A DNA stretch of 64,000 nucleotides from an uncultured Eggerthellaceae bacterium (GCA_934668515.1 CAKUNS010000008.1:1-64000); one strand, 5' to 3'. Counted from the first letter of the stretch, positions 1 through 8,399 are shown. Made by a program: numbers and translations. Notes: a model not told the origin generated them from the sequence alone.

Positions 1-1033
1 AGCTTGCCCACATGCACGCTCCACCCTTCGTAGAGCAGCTGGAGATACACGGCGTTCTCGAACAGGCGGCCGGTATCTGCGACCCTGTAGCCGGCCATCC
101 AGGTTCTGAAGCCAGTGTCGACGATATACTCCTTCGGGTTCGTCTTGAGGAGCGCCTTGCCGTGCAGGTCGTAACGCGTGGCGCGGTAGAACAGGAAGGC
201 CTCCTCGAGCGCGCCCATGTACGAGGAAACGGTCTTGTTCGTGGTCTTCGACCCCGTAGAAGTTAAGGCGCCGGCGATTCCGTTCGGCGAGAACTCGTTG
301 CCGATGTTGTCTGCCAGAAATTCGGCCACATGGCGCAGCAGGGAGGGATCAGTCACCGTGCTTTTGCTCTTCCCGCGCTCGCGGTTGACGATGTCGCGTA
401 CAGCTATGGCCTCGTAGATGCCGGACATATACGCCGAATACTGCGCTTGGGTCGTCGTCAAGGATGCGATGGCGGGCATACCCCCGTACTCAAGGTAGCG
501 AGTCAGCATCTCATCAAAGAGAACGGGCTCCCCATCGGGAGCGAGAGCTGCCGATCTTCCCGATGCGAACTCGACTCCGCAGAAGTTGGCGAACTCGGAG
601 AAGGACAGGGGCAGCATCTTTACCTCTACGTAGCGCCCGGACAGATAGGTGGACAGCTCGCTCGAGAGAAGGTAGGCGTTCGAGCCCGTGAGGTAGATGT
701 CGCAGTCAAAGTCGACCCTCATTGCGTTGACTGCATCCTGCCAGCCTTCGATTCTTTGGGGCTCATCTATGAAGATGTAGGTGCGGTCCTTGTCCGACAG
801 GCACCCGCGAACATAGTTGTAGAGCTCGTTCTCGGTCTTGATGCCCGTGCCCTTGCTTTCCAGGTTGACGTCCACGAAGCCGCGTCGGACTCAATGGCCA
901 TCCTGATGAGGTCGAGAAGGCTCGACTTGCCGCATCTGCGCACGCCCGTGATTACCTTGATGAGGTCGGTGTCGCGAAAGAGCATCGCTTCCTTGAGATA
1001 TTTGTCGCGACTTTTCAGTCTGTTGCCCTTCAA
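1..1033 (-). pseudogene. AAA ATPase with DUF4143-type C-terminus, frameshifted and 3'-partial
   Basis: The gene reads leftward from a TTG at 1033, preceded by AGGAGTG, and runs off the left edge. The first frame carries a P-loop (TGVRRCGKSS) near residues 30-39 and then loses the family sequence near position 890-898. Homology resumes in another frame (GFVDVNLESKGTG, then IFIDEPQRIEGW as Walker B, LTGSNAYLLSSELS as the sensor region, and a DUF4143-like C-terminal part). Members are single-chain ATPases with a C-terminal nuclease-like or DNA-binding-like domain, often strain-variable; their substrate is generally unknown. No frame joins the two parts, so the copy is either a decayed gene or carries a single-base sequencing error. 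The upstream region to csoR is about 260 bases and belongs mostly to the csoR promoter. Confidence 0.8.
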
Positions 1034-1213
1034 GAATCACTCCTAAAACTCAAATACAATTTCACTTTTGGGGGTATCAAAACTCCGCGATGCAAAATGA
1101 GCCAAGAGCTGATTTCAAGAGAAAGCGACTTGAATGTATGCATTTTCGCTAGAAGGTGCGGCAGCTCACGCAATCCTCGCTCGACCGTCTTTGTGAGTTT
1201 GCTCACTTTATTG

Positions 1214-1268
1214 TTGACATACCCCTCTGGGGTACTATACTCAACCCGAAAACACCCCAGAGGGGTAT
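1214..1268 (+). promoter_or_regulatory. csoR-copA promoter with two CsoR-type operators
   Basis: A promoter TTGACA (1214-1219), 16-base spacer, TATACT (1236-1241) is visible. The palindrome TACCCCTCTGGGGTA fills the spacer at 1220-1234, and a second, ACCCCAGAGGGGT, lies at 1254-1266, 33 bases centre to centre and just downstream of the expected start site. G/C-tract palindromes of this kind are the known operators of CsoR-family repressors. The first site would block RNA polymerase binding and the second would block clearance, so Cu(I) binding by CsoR should derepress csoR and copA together. Confidence 0.85.
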
Positions 1269-1297
1269 CGAAAGAGCAAAAGGGACAACAGGTTCCC

Positions 1298-1636
1298 ATG
1301 GCGAAACGGCAGGTCATCATGGCTGATCAGATGGAAGGTTGCTGCTGCGGCGCGCCTCGCTACAAAGACACGGCGCGCAGCGTCGAACTGCAGGACGACC
1401 TGCAGAAGCGCCTTAACCGCGCCATTGGCCAGCTAAACGGCGTGAAGCGCATGGTCGAGGAGAACCGCTATTGCGGCGACGTTCTGACTCAGCTTGCGGC
1501 GGCGGAGGCTGCCGTGCATCGCGTATCCGAGATGGTGCTGTCCAATCACCTGGAAACTTGCGTCGTCGAGAAAATCCAAAAGGGCGACACCGAGGTTATC
1601 GAAGAGGTCATGGGCCTCATCAGGAAATTCAGCTGA
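1298..1636 (+). CDS. csoR: CsoR-family copper-sensing transcriptional repressor
   Basis: A 112-residue all-helical protein of the CsoR/RcnR family. The diagnostic Cys-His-Cys copper ligands are visible: Cys in RYCGDV, then His and Cys in SNHLETC, matching the Cu(I) site of characterised CsoR proteins. An additional GCCCG-like cysteine cluster (MEGCCCGA) sits near the N-terminus. ATG 1298 is chosen because upstream codons of the longer frame run through the promoter; an in-frame ATG at 1319 is an alternative. It lies directly ahead of copA and directly behind two matching palindromic operators, so autoregulation and control of copper efflux are expected. Cu(I) specificity is inferred from the ligand set and the context. 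Confidence 0.88.
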   Translation: MAKRQVIMADQMEGCCCGAPRYKDTARSVELQDDLQKRLNRAIGQLNGVKRMVEENRYCGDVLTQLAAAEAAVHRVSEMVLSNHLETCVVEKIQKGDTEVIEEVMGLIRKFS

Positions 1637-1708
1637 TAACCGGTGTGTGGCTGCTGTGTGATTATCGCGCGGTTGCCACGTTGCCGGCGCTTTTCAAAGG
1701 GGAATGAC

Positions 1709-4375
1709 ATGAAGCAGACATTCGACATCACGGGCATGTCGTGCGCGGCATGCGAGGCGCGCGTCGATAAAGCGACGCGGCAGGTGGAAGGCGTGAGCAA
1801 GGTTGCCGTCAACTTGCTGAAGAACAGCATGGATATCGAGTTCGACGGAAACCCGGCAACGGTCGCGGCGGTTTCCGCTGCAGTCGAGAAGGCGGGCTAT
1901 GGGGCTATTCCTCGCGTGTCGGCTTCTTCGGGTAAGAAGGCCGCGCCCGCGGGCCCGACTCCAGCCGAGCGTGCCGAAGCGGAGCTTGCGCATATGCGGT
2001 TTCGCGTCATCTTCTCGTTCGTGTTCTGCATCCCGCTGTTCTATATCTCGATGGGCCACATGTTCGGCTGGCCGCTTCCCGCGTTCCTGTCGGGCCATAA
2101 CGTCCTGCCGTTTGCCTTGACCGAGTTCTTGCTGCTGCTTCCCATTGTGTACGTGAATTTCAAGTTCTTCCGCGGCGGCTTTAAAAGCCTGTTCCATGGG
2201 TCGCCGAACATGGATTCGCTGGTTGCTCTTGGCGCGACGGCCTCCATCGCATACGGCATCTACGCGATGTATCGCATGGGGTTCGCTTTGGGCGTGGGAG
2301 ACATCGACAGTGCCCATATGGCGGCGATGGACTTGTATTTCGAGGGCGCGGGCATGATCCTGACCCTGATCACGCTGGGGAAGTTCTTCGAAGCGCGTGC
2401 GAAGGGCAAGACCACCAACGCCATTACCGCGCTGATGGACTTGGCTCCCAAAACCGCTTTGCGTGAAACGTCCGATGGTGAAGTTGAGGTGCCTGTCGAA
2501 GACGTGCAGGTGGGCGACGTTCTTATCGTGAAATCGGGCATGAGCGTGCCGGTTGACGGAACGGTTGTCGAAGGCGTCGCGAGCGTTGACGAGTCGGCGG
2601 TTACAGGCGAGCCCATCCCCGTCGAGAAAAGCGCCGGCGATGCCGTGATTGGCGCAACGGTCAGTAAGTCGGGTTACTTCAAGATGCGTGCCGAGCGCGT
2701 TGGCGAGGACACCGCGCTTGCGGGAATCGTGCGCATGGTCGACGACGCAACCTCGTCGAAGGCGCCCATCGAAGAGCTTGCCGACAAGATCTCGGGCGTG
2801 TTCGTGCCTGCGGTCATCGCGGTCGCGCTGGTCACGTTCGTGGTGTGGTTCTTCGCGTTGGGCAGCGGCCTTGAAGTTGCGCTGACTCACGCTGTTTCGG
2901 TGCTGGTCATTTCGTGCCCGTGCGCATTGGGCCTGGCAACCCCCACCGCCATCATGGTGGGAACGGGACGCGGCGCACGCAAGGGCGTGCTGGTGAAAGA
3001 CGCCGAGTCGCTGCAGCGTGCATCCGAAATCAAAACCGTCGTTCTGGATAAGACGGGAACCATCACGCGCGGCGCCCCTGCGGTGGTGGACATCCGTTGC
3101 GTCGAAGGCGTGGTGTCCGATGACCTTCTGTCGGTTGCCGCTTCGCTTGAAACCATGTCCGAGCATCCGCTTGCGCAGGCTATCTGCCTTTATGCGGCCG
3201 ACAAGGATTTGCCTCTTCGCCCGGTCGAAGATTTCCAGCAAGTTCCCGGTCAGGGTGTGAAGGGGCAGATCGAGGGTGTTTCCTGCCTTGCGGGAAACGA
3301 GCGCATGATGATCAGGAACGGCGTTGACCTGGGATCCTTCGCCGCTGATGCAACTGCAGCCGCCGATCAGGGCCGAACGCCTTTGTTTTTCGCATGCGAT
3401 GGCAAGGCGATGGGCGTCATCTTCCTGGCCGATTCGGTCAAGTCCAGCAGCAAACGCGCCATCGACGAGCTTCGCAAGATGGGCGTCGCCACGCTTATGC
3501 TGACGGGCGATCATGAGCGCACCGCTCACGCTGTGCAGCGTGAGGTGGGGGTTGACCGCGTCATCGCCGAGGTTCTTCCTGCTCAAAAGGCCGAAGTGGT
3601 TGCAAAGGAGTGCTCGTTCGGCGCGACAGCTATGGTGGGTGACGGCATCAACGACGCCCCGGCGTTGGCGACGGCCGATGTGGGCATCGCCATCGGCGCC
3701 GGAACCGACATTGCTATGGAGTCGGCTGACATGGTGCTTATGCGCTCCGATCTTCTTGACGTGCCCGCGGCGCTGCAGCTTTCTCAAGCGGTCATGCGCA
3801 ACGTGAAGCAGAACCTGTTCTGGGCGCTTATCTACAACGCCGTGTGCATTCCCCTGGCGGCGGGCGTAGTTCCCGGTATCACGCTGAACCCGATGATCGC
3901 AGCTGCGGCCATGGCGTTCTCGTCGGTCACGGTGGTGTCCAACGCGTTGCGTTTGCGCACGTGGAAGCCTAGTTGGGAGGTTCCCGGCTCGGCCGTTTCA
4001 AGCGTGAAGTACGTTGGCGACAAAACCCCGCCCGCTGACTTCACGGGAAGCTTGGGCGCGCCGGTCATGATCGTGGACGAGCGTCCGTCCGATGGGCCGA
4101 CTGACAACCAAGGTGAACTTTCGGACGAGCCGCAGGGGCTCTCCGATCAGAATAGAAAGGAAACCCTTATGCAGAAGACCGTGAACATCGAAGGAATGAT
4201 GTGCCCCCATTGCGTCGCTCATGCAACCGAGGCGCTGAAGGGCGTTGCGGGTGTCGCCGATGCGCAGGTCAGCCTTGAGAACAAGAACGCTGTCGTTACC
4301 CTTGACGGTGATGTGGACGATCAGGCGCTGGTCGACGCTATCGTCGCCGCTGGCTACAAGGCCGAAATGGCATAG
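1709..4375 (+). CDS. copA: Copper-translocating P1B-type ATPase with fused C-terminal CopZ-like domain
   Basis: An 888-residue membrane ATPase that exports Cu(I) from the cytoplasm. Domains in order: N-terminal heavy-metal domain with GMSCAAC (Cys 12 and 15), membrane helices, actuator motif TGEP, the metal-transport motif CPC near residue 402, phosphorylation motif DKTGT near 447, SEHPL near 484, and GDGINDAP near 643. After the last membrane pair comes a linker of about 60 residues rich in Asp, Ser and Pro, then a second metal-binding domain with GMMCPHC near 832-835. ATG 1709 has AAAGGGG 7 bases upstream. It follows csoR by 72 bases, presumably in one operon. The C-terminal metal domain is unusual for a CopA and looks like an absorbed metallochaperone; see the nested entry. 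Confidence 0.93.
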   Translation: MKQTFDITGMSCAACEARVDKATRQVEGVSKVAVNLLKNSMDIEFDGNPATVAAVSAAVEKAGYGAIPRVSASSGKKAAPAGPTPAERAEAELAHMRFRVIFSFVFCIPLFYISMGHMFGWPLPAFLSGHNVLPFALTEFLLLLPIVYVNFKFFRGGFKSLFHGSPNMDSLVALGATASIAYGIYAMYRMGFALGVGDIDSAHMAAMDLYFEGAGMILTLITLGKFFEARAKGKTTNAITALMDLAPKTALRETSDGEVEVPVEDVQVGDVLIVKSGMSVPVDGTVVEGVASVDESAVTGEPIPVEKSAGDAVIGATVSKSGYFKMRAERVGEDTALAGIVRMVDDATSSKAPIEELADKISGVFVPAVIAVALVTFVVWFFALGSGLEVALTHAVSVLVISCPCALGLATPTAIMVGTGRGARKGVLVKDAESLQRASEIKTVVLDKTGTITRGAPAVVDIRCVEGVVSDDLLSVAASLETMSEHPLAQAICLYAADKDLPLRPVEDFQQVPGQGVKGQIEGVSCLAGNERMMIRNGVDLGSFAADATAAADQGRTPLFFACDGKAMGVIFLADSVKSSSKRAIDELRKMGVATLMLTGDHERTAHAVQREVGVDRVIAEVLPAQKAEVVAKECSFGATAMVGDGINDAPALATADVGIAIGAGTDIAMESADMVLMRSDLLDVPAALQLSQAVMRNVKQNLFWALIYNAVCIPLAAGVVPGITLNPMIAAAAMAFSSVTVVSNALRLRTWKPSWEVPGSAVSSVKYVGDKTPPADFTGSLGAPVMIVDERPSDGPTDNQGELSDEPQGLSDQNRKETLMQKTVNIEGMMCPHCVAHATEALKGVAGVADAQVSLENKNAVVTLDGDVDDQALVDAIVAAGYKAEMA
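4169..4375 (+). CDS. Possible internally initiated CopZ copper chaperone (nested in copA frame)
   Basis: The last 68 codons of copA form a complete CopZ-like ferredoxin-fold domain beginning MQKTVNIEGMMCPHC, with Cu(I)-binding Cys 12 and 15. The in-frame ATG at 4169 is preceded at a suitable distance by AGAAAGGAAA (4154-4163), a good ribosome-binding site that would have no purpose inside a gene. Two products are therefore possible: the full CopA with a tethered chaperone domain, and free CopZ from internal initiation. This resembles in outcome the E. coli copA programmed frameshift, which also yields a free metal-binding domain, but the mechanism here would be different. Whether the internal start is used is inference. 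Confidence 0.45.
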   Translation: MQKTVNIEGMMCPHCVAHATEALKGVAGVADAQVSLENKNAVVTLDGDVDDQALVDAIVAAGYKAEMA

Positions 4376-4480
4376 TTGGCGATTCGCCTTGCCTGGTGCG
4401 CCAGCGTGTGTCAATCGCTTGCGGCTTGATTGCGGCGCACCTGGCAACCGCGCTTGTTGCACATCGTCTCATAAACTGAA

Positions 4481-4520
4481 GAAGGAGGGTTCGGATCAAG
4501 TCCGAACCCTCCTTCTGTTT
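4481..4520. terminator. Bidirectional intrinsic terminator between copA and the flavoprotein gene
   Basis: A perfect 15-bp stem (GAAGGAGGGTTCGGA, 4481-4495; complement 4501-4515) with a 5-base loop lies between two convergent genes. T-tracts on both sides are short, so efficiency is uncertain. Confidence 0.75.
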
Positions 4521-4561
4521 GTAAAAGCACTAGACCCGAAGGTTCGAAATCGCGCGAGGCG

Positions 4562-6262
4562 CTATGCCATCGACGGGATCTGGATGCCGCAGGGGCCCAT
4601 GTTCTCGAGCGCGATGTCGCGATCCATGGCGTACGCGTCGTAATAGTTGAAGCCGCCGGCAAGGTTGTAGCACTTGTAACCCATCTGACCGAGCATGCGG
4701 CAGGCAATGTAGCTGCGCAGACCGGTGACGCAGTGGATATAGATGTTCTTGTCCTTCGGCAGCTCGGAGGCGCGATCGCGCAGCTCGTCGAGCTCGATGT
4801 GGATGGCATCGTCCAGGTGGTCCTGGTTGTAGTTGAGCGTGGGGCGGACGTCAAGGATGATGTCGTCGTCGCCCAGCTTGTCAAGGACGTCCCAGTGAAC
4901 CTGGGTGTAGGTGCCCTCCATGAGGTCCTGGATGATGTAGCCTGCGTAGTTGACCGGGTCCTTAGCGGAAGAGTACGGCGGAGCGTAGGTAAGGTCGAGC
5001 TCGGTCAGGTCGTTGCCCGTCATCTTGGCCTTGATGGCCGTGGCCAAAACATCGATGCGCTTCTCGACGCCGCTGAAGCCGGCGCACTGACCGCCAAGGA
5101 TGCGGCCGTCCTTCTTGTCGTAGACGACTTCCATGGTGAGTGCCTGACCGCCAGGGTAGTAGGTGGCGTGTGCGGCGGGCATGAGCACGACGAAATCGGC
5201 GTCGTAGCCCTCGGCGATGGCTGCTTTGTAGGACAGGCCGGTGCCGGCAACGGTGAGGTCGGCCATCTTCAGGACGAAGGAGTTCTGAGCACCGGCGTAC
5301 GTGCGGTCCTTGCCGCAGATGACGTCGGCAACCAAGCGGCCCTGCTTGTTAGCCGGGCCTGCCAGAGGCACGACGGCGGGCTTGCCGGTGATGCTGTTGG
5401 TGATCTGAACGGCGTCGCCGACAGCGTAGATGTCGGGGTCGTTGGTGCGCATCTGCTTGTCAACGACAATGGCGCCCTTGATGCCCGTTTCCAGACCGCA
5501 GGCAACGGCCAGGTCGTTTTCGGGGCGAACGCCAATTGCCAAGACAACCATGTCGGCGGCAAGGGACTTCTGGTCGCGCATCTCGACCTCAAGCTGCTCG
5601 CCCTTGTCGACGAAGCCGGTGACGTCGACGCCCAGCTGCATATGCAGGCCGACGTAGCGCATGCGATTCTGCAGAACGGCGGCGATGCCGTCGTCAAGGC
5701 CCTTCATGACGTGGGCGCCGCGATGAAGGACGGTGACCTTCAAGCCGCGCTCCATCAGGTTCTCGGCAACCTCAAGGCCGATGAAGCCGCCACCGATGAC
5801 GATTGCGGTTTTCGGCTGCTTCTGCTCGACGAAGTCGGAGATGGCGAACGTGTCCTCGATGGTGCGCAGCGAGAAGATGCGCTCGTCGTCGGCACCGGGC
5901 ACGTCGGGCTTGACTGCCTTGGCGCCGGGGGAAAGGATGAGCTTGTCGTAGCTCTCGTCGTATTCCTCGCCGGTTTCGAGGTTCTTCACGTGAACCTTCT
6001 TGGCGTCGCGGTCGATTGCCGTGACCTCGGACTTCACGCGAACGTCGACGTTGAAGCGCTCCTTGAAGCCCTTGGGCGTTTGCACGGTGAGCTTTTCGCG
6101 CTCTTCGATGACGCCGCCGATGTAGTACGGCTCGCCGCAGTTGGCATACGAGATGTAGCCGGTGCGCTCGAAGATGATGATCTCGGCGTTCTCGTCGTTG
6201 CGGCGCAGACGTGCTGCTGCGCTGGCACCGCCGGCAACGCCACCGATGATTACAACTTTCAT
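4562..6262 (-). CDS. CoA-disulfide reductase-like FAD/NAD(P)H flavoprotein with C-terminal rhodanese domain
   Basis: A 566-residue cytoplasmic enzyme of the single-cysteine pyridine nucleotide-disulfide reductase family. Visible are the FAD-binding motif IIGGVAGGASAAARLRR at the N-terminus, the redox cysteine in SYANCGEPY (Cys 42, as in CoA-disulfide reductase and NADH oxidase), a second dinucleotide-binding motif (VIGGGFIGLEVAENL), a dimerisation domain, and a rhodanese domain from about residue 460 with active-site IHCVTGLRS (Cys near 510). CoADR-rhodanese fusions reduce CoA disulfides, persulfides or polysulfides with NAD(P)H; the exact substrate is not visible. ATG 6262 has GAAGGAG upstream. 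It converges with the copper operon, so co-regulation is not implied, although low-molecular-weight thiols bind copper. Confidence 0.85.
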   Translation of the reverse strand: MKVVIIGGVAGGASAAARLRRNDENAEIIIFERTGYISYANCGEPYYIGGVIEEREKLTVQTPKGFKERFNVDVRVKSEVTAIDRDAKKVHVKNLETGEEYDESYDKLILSPGAKAVKPDVPGADDERIFSLRTIEDTFAISDFVEQKQPKTAIVIGGGFIGLEVAENLMERGLKVTVLHRGAHVMKGLDDGIAAVLQNRMRYVGLHMQLGVDVTGFVDKGEQLEVEMRDQKSLAADMVVLAIGVRPENDLAVACGLETGIKGAIVVDKQMRTNDPDIYAVGDAVQITNSITGKPAVVPLAGPANKQGRLVADVICGKDRTYAGAQNSFVLKMADLTVAGTGLSYKAAIAEGYDADFVVLMPAAHATYYPGGQALTMEVVYDKKDGRILGGQCAGFSGVEKRIDVLATAIKAKMTGNDLTELDLTYAPPYSSAKDPVNYAGYIIQDLMEGTYTQVHWDVLDKLGDDDIILDVRPTLNYNQDHLDDAIHIELDELRDRASELPKDKNIYIHCVTGLRSYIACRMLGQMGYKCYNLAGGFNYYDAYAMDRDIALENMGPCGIQIPSMA

Positions 6263-6372
6263 AGCTTCTCCTTCGAATGTATCGAATGTGGATCAACCTA
6301 GTTACCTGTACATTATATGTCCGCTTTGCGGATCGGGGTGAACTTGTTGCGAAATCGGAACACCGACGGCGG

Positions 6373-6485
6373 AAAGCGGCGCCGAATGCCATTGGCGCGG
6401 GGTTGGTCTGCGAAAGCGATGCCGAATGTCGTTGCGGCAGGGGGTTGGTCTGCGAAAGCGGCGTCGAATGCCATCGGCCTGCTGC
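6373..6485. repeat. Three imperfect direct repeats, about 40-42 bases each
   Basis: Units starting at 6373, 6413 and 6455 share AAAGCGGYGYCGAATG-like starts, and the two junctions share GGGGTTGGTCTGCG. They lie in the noncoding stretch between the flavoprotein gene and the next leader RNA. The period and divergence do not fit CRISPR. No function is evident. Confidence 0.6.
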
Positions 6486-6620
6486 TTGTTCTTGCTGTGC
6501 TCCCGTGCGTTGGATGACTTGTGCGTTGGGCGGTTGATTTCGCCCTGATGCCTATGATTTACCTGCGGATAGGCTGATTATTCCTTTTCGAGAGGGTATT
6601 ATTGGGCAATTACGCGAAAA

Positions 6621-6730
6621 ACGAGGAACGTGACGGTGCAAGTCCGTTGCAAATGATGTCGAGGCGCTTCCGGCAACCCCGCGAAATGCCCCGACATCAT
6701 TTACGGGCAGGCCCGGTGTTGCTCCTCGGC
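6621..6730 (+). ncRNA. Structured leader RNA of unknown class ahead of an SNF symporter gene
   Basis: Four helices can be drawn around one junction: P1 CGAGGA (6622-6627) with TCCTCG (6723-6728); P2 6630-6636 with 6644-6650, closing a seven-base loop TGCAAGT; P3, a perfect 11-bp helix AAATGATGTCG (6651-6661) with 6692-6702, enclosing CCGGCAACCCC; and P4 CGGG (6704-6707) with CCCG (6712-6715). The symporter ribosome-binding site begins directly after P1, so P1 formation could gate translation. This is the layout of a cis-regulatory RNA. GGTGCAAGTCC resembles part of cobalamin aptamers and CCGGCAACC resembles SAM aptamers, but neither full consensus is present, so no ligand is assigned. Confidence 0.5.
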
Positions 6731-6749
6731 TTTAGAGAAAGGCAATCAA

Positions 6750-8129
6750 TTGGCAAATTCGACGACGGGCCGCGCCACGTGGTCGGGCAAGCTGGCGTTC
6801 GTGCTGGCTGCGGCTGCTTCCGCGGTTGGCCTGGGAAGCATGTGGCGCTTCCCATATCTGGCAGCACGTTACGGCGGCGGCACGTTCCTGCTTACGTACC
6901 TGTTCTTCACGTTCACCATCGGTCTGGCTCTCCTGTTGCTTGAAACCGCCCTTGGCCGTCACACCAAGCAAAGCTCCATCGGCGCTTTCAAGGCCTTTGG
7001 CAAGCAGTACTCGTTCATCGGCGTGTTCGTGTCGTCTATCCCGTTCATCATCGTGCCGTACTACTGCGTTATCGGCGGCTGGGTCACGCGCTACCTGTTC
7101 GGTTACGCGTTCGGCGGGGCCGACGCGTTGGCCGACGGCGGCGGGATGTTCGCCGGTTTCATTGGCAACGCTCCCGAAAGCGTCGCCTGCATGTTGGTTT
7201 TCATGGCCTTGACGTACCTTATCGTCGCTCTTGGCGTTAACAACGGCATCGAGAAGGCCAACATGGTCATGATGCCGCTGCTCATCGTCATCGCGGCCGT
7301 CATCGCCATCTACTCGCTTACCCTTCCGGGCGCCATGGACGGTCTTTCGTACTATCTGGTCCCCGACGCCAGCAAGTTCTCGCCCGAGCTGATCGTCGCC
7401 GCTTTGGGTCAGACGTTCTTCACCTTGTCTTTGGCCATGGGCATCATGGTGACTTACGGCTCTTATTTGGAGAAATCCACCAAGCTCACTTCCAGCGTCA
7501 CGCAGATTGCCTCCACCACGTTCGGCATCTCGCTTCTGGCCGGTCTCATGATCGTTCCGGCAACTTTCGCCGCCCTTGGTTCGGGCGAGGCGGTTGCCCA
7601 GAATTCCGGCCCCTCGCTGATGTTCATCATCCTGCCGCAGGTTTTCGAGAACATGGGCAACGTCGCGGGCATCATCGGCACCGTCTTCTTCGTGTTGGTT
7701 CTGTTCGCCGCTCTGACCAGCTCGCTTTCGTTGGTCGAGACCTGCACCTCGGTTATCAGCGACGCCACGCAGTGCTCGCGCCGCCGTGCCCTGATCATCG
7801 TCGTCGGTTTCACCACTATCGCGGGTATCGTCGTCAACCTTGGCTACAGCTCTTTGGCGTTCATCGAGCCGCTTGGCCCGGGCTCCAGCATCCTTGACTT
7901 CTTGGACTTCATCTCCAACTCGGTCATGATGCCCATCGCCGCGCTTCTTACCTGCATCTTCGTCGGTTGGATCATCAAGCCCAAGGTCATTATCGATGAG
8001 GTGCGCGAGTCCGCCGAGTTCAAGTTGGCTAACGTTTGGTCGGTCGTCATCAAGTACGTGGCGCCTGTCGTGCTGGTGGTCATCCTGATCGCCTACATCA
8101 TGCAGTCGCTTGGCATGCTGAAGTTGTAA
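6750..8129 (+). CDS. SNF-family sodium-dependent symporter
   Basis: A 459-residue polytopic membrane protein of the sodium:neurotransmitter symporter family with about 11-12 hydrophobic segments. The family signature in helix 1 is visible (AVGLGSMWRFPYLAARYGG), which carries Na+ and substrate contacts in LeuT-like folds. Bacterial members import amino acids such as tryptophan, tyrosine, methionine or branched-chain residues; the substrate cannot be read here. Translation probably begins at TTG 6750, 6-8 bases after GAGAAAGG, because upstream codons belong to the structured leader. It stands alone, followed by the FMN-riboswitch operon, and is likely controlled by the leader RNA. A paralogue lies at 25612-27045. 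Confidence 0.88.
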   Translation: MANSTTGRATWSGKLAFVLAAAASAVGLGSMWRFPYLAARYGGGTFLLTYLFFTFTIGLALLLLETALGRHTKQSSIGAFKAFGKQYSFIGVFVSSIPFIIVPYYCVIGGWVTRYLFGYAFGGADALADGGGMFAGFIGNAPESVACMLVFMALTYLIVALGVNNGIEKANMVMMPLLIVIAAVIAIYSLTLPGAMDGLSYYLVPDASKFSPELIVAALGQTFFTLSLAMGIMVTYGSYLEKSTKLTSSVTQIASTTFGISLLAGLMIVPATFAALGSGEAVAQNSGPSLMFIILPQVFENMGNVAGIIGTVFFVLVLFAALTSSLSLVETCTSVISDATQCSRRRALIIVVGFTTIAGIVVNLGYSSLAFIEPLGPGSSILDFLDFISNSVMMPIAALLTCIFVGWIIKPKVIIDEVRESAEFKLANVWSVVIKYVAPVVLVVILIAYIMQSLGMLKL

Positions 8130-8156
8130 CGCTTACTGGAGGTTTTGCCGCGGGGG

Positions 8157-8185
8157 TTGCACCTTACGTTCCCCGCGGTTATACT
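8157..8185 (+). promoter_or_regulatory. Promoter of the riboflavin-transport operon
   Basis: TTGCAC (8157-8162), a 17-base spacer and TATACT (8180-8185) lie about 15 bases ahead of the FMN aptamer, a suitable position for the operon transcript start. Confidence 0.65.
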
Positions 8186-8199
8186 CGCGCCATTGAATT

Positions 8200-8347
8200 C
8201 TGTTTCAGGGCGAGGTGAAATTCCTCACTGGCAGTAACCGCAAGCAAGCAATTGTAAGGCGGAAGTCTGCGACCCCGTTGGCGAAAGCCGCGGGCTGATC
8301 CGGTGAAAATCCGGGACCAACGGTTAAAGTCCGGATGGAAGAGGCAG
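8200..8347 (+). promoter_or_regulatory. FMN riboswitch (RFN element)
   Basis: The conserved RFN segments appear in order: CAGGGCGAGGTGAAATTCC, ACTGGCAGTAA, AAGTCTGCGACCC, GGGCTGATCCGGTGAAA, CCGGGACCAACGGT and AAAGTCCGGATGGAAGAGG. The closing helix P1 pairs CTGTTTC (8200-8206) with GAGGCAG (8341-8347). FMN binding is known to favour downstream termination or to sequester the start region. Here a strong intrinsic terminator follows at 8400, so transcriptional attenuation by FMN is the expected mode. The controlled genes encode a riboflavin importer. Confidence 0.96.
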
Positions 8348-8399
8348 AGTTCGCAAAACGTCACTGCGTCCCTTGGCGCAGATATTCGTTATGCGAAAC

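Noticed and set aside
1694..3787. Very long open frame antisense to copA; similar long antisense frames opposite pckA, feoB and the hydrogenase flavoprotein
   Set aside because: Expected from high GC and codon bias in the true genes; encoded proteins are His/Arg- or Gly/Val-rich without recognisable domains and have no ribosome sites.
6373..6485. CRISPR array
   Set aside because: Only three diverged units of 40-42 bases with no separate spacers and no cas genes nearby.
6621..6730. Cobalamin or SAM riboswitch
   Set aside because: GGTGCAAGTCC and CCGGCAACC match fragments of each consensus, but the other obligatory parts (for cobalamin the CCCGCxACTGT segment, for SAM the GAGGGA...GGTGC arrangement) are absent. 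Kept only as an unassigned structured RNA.
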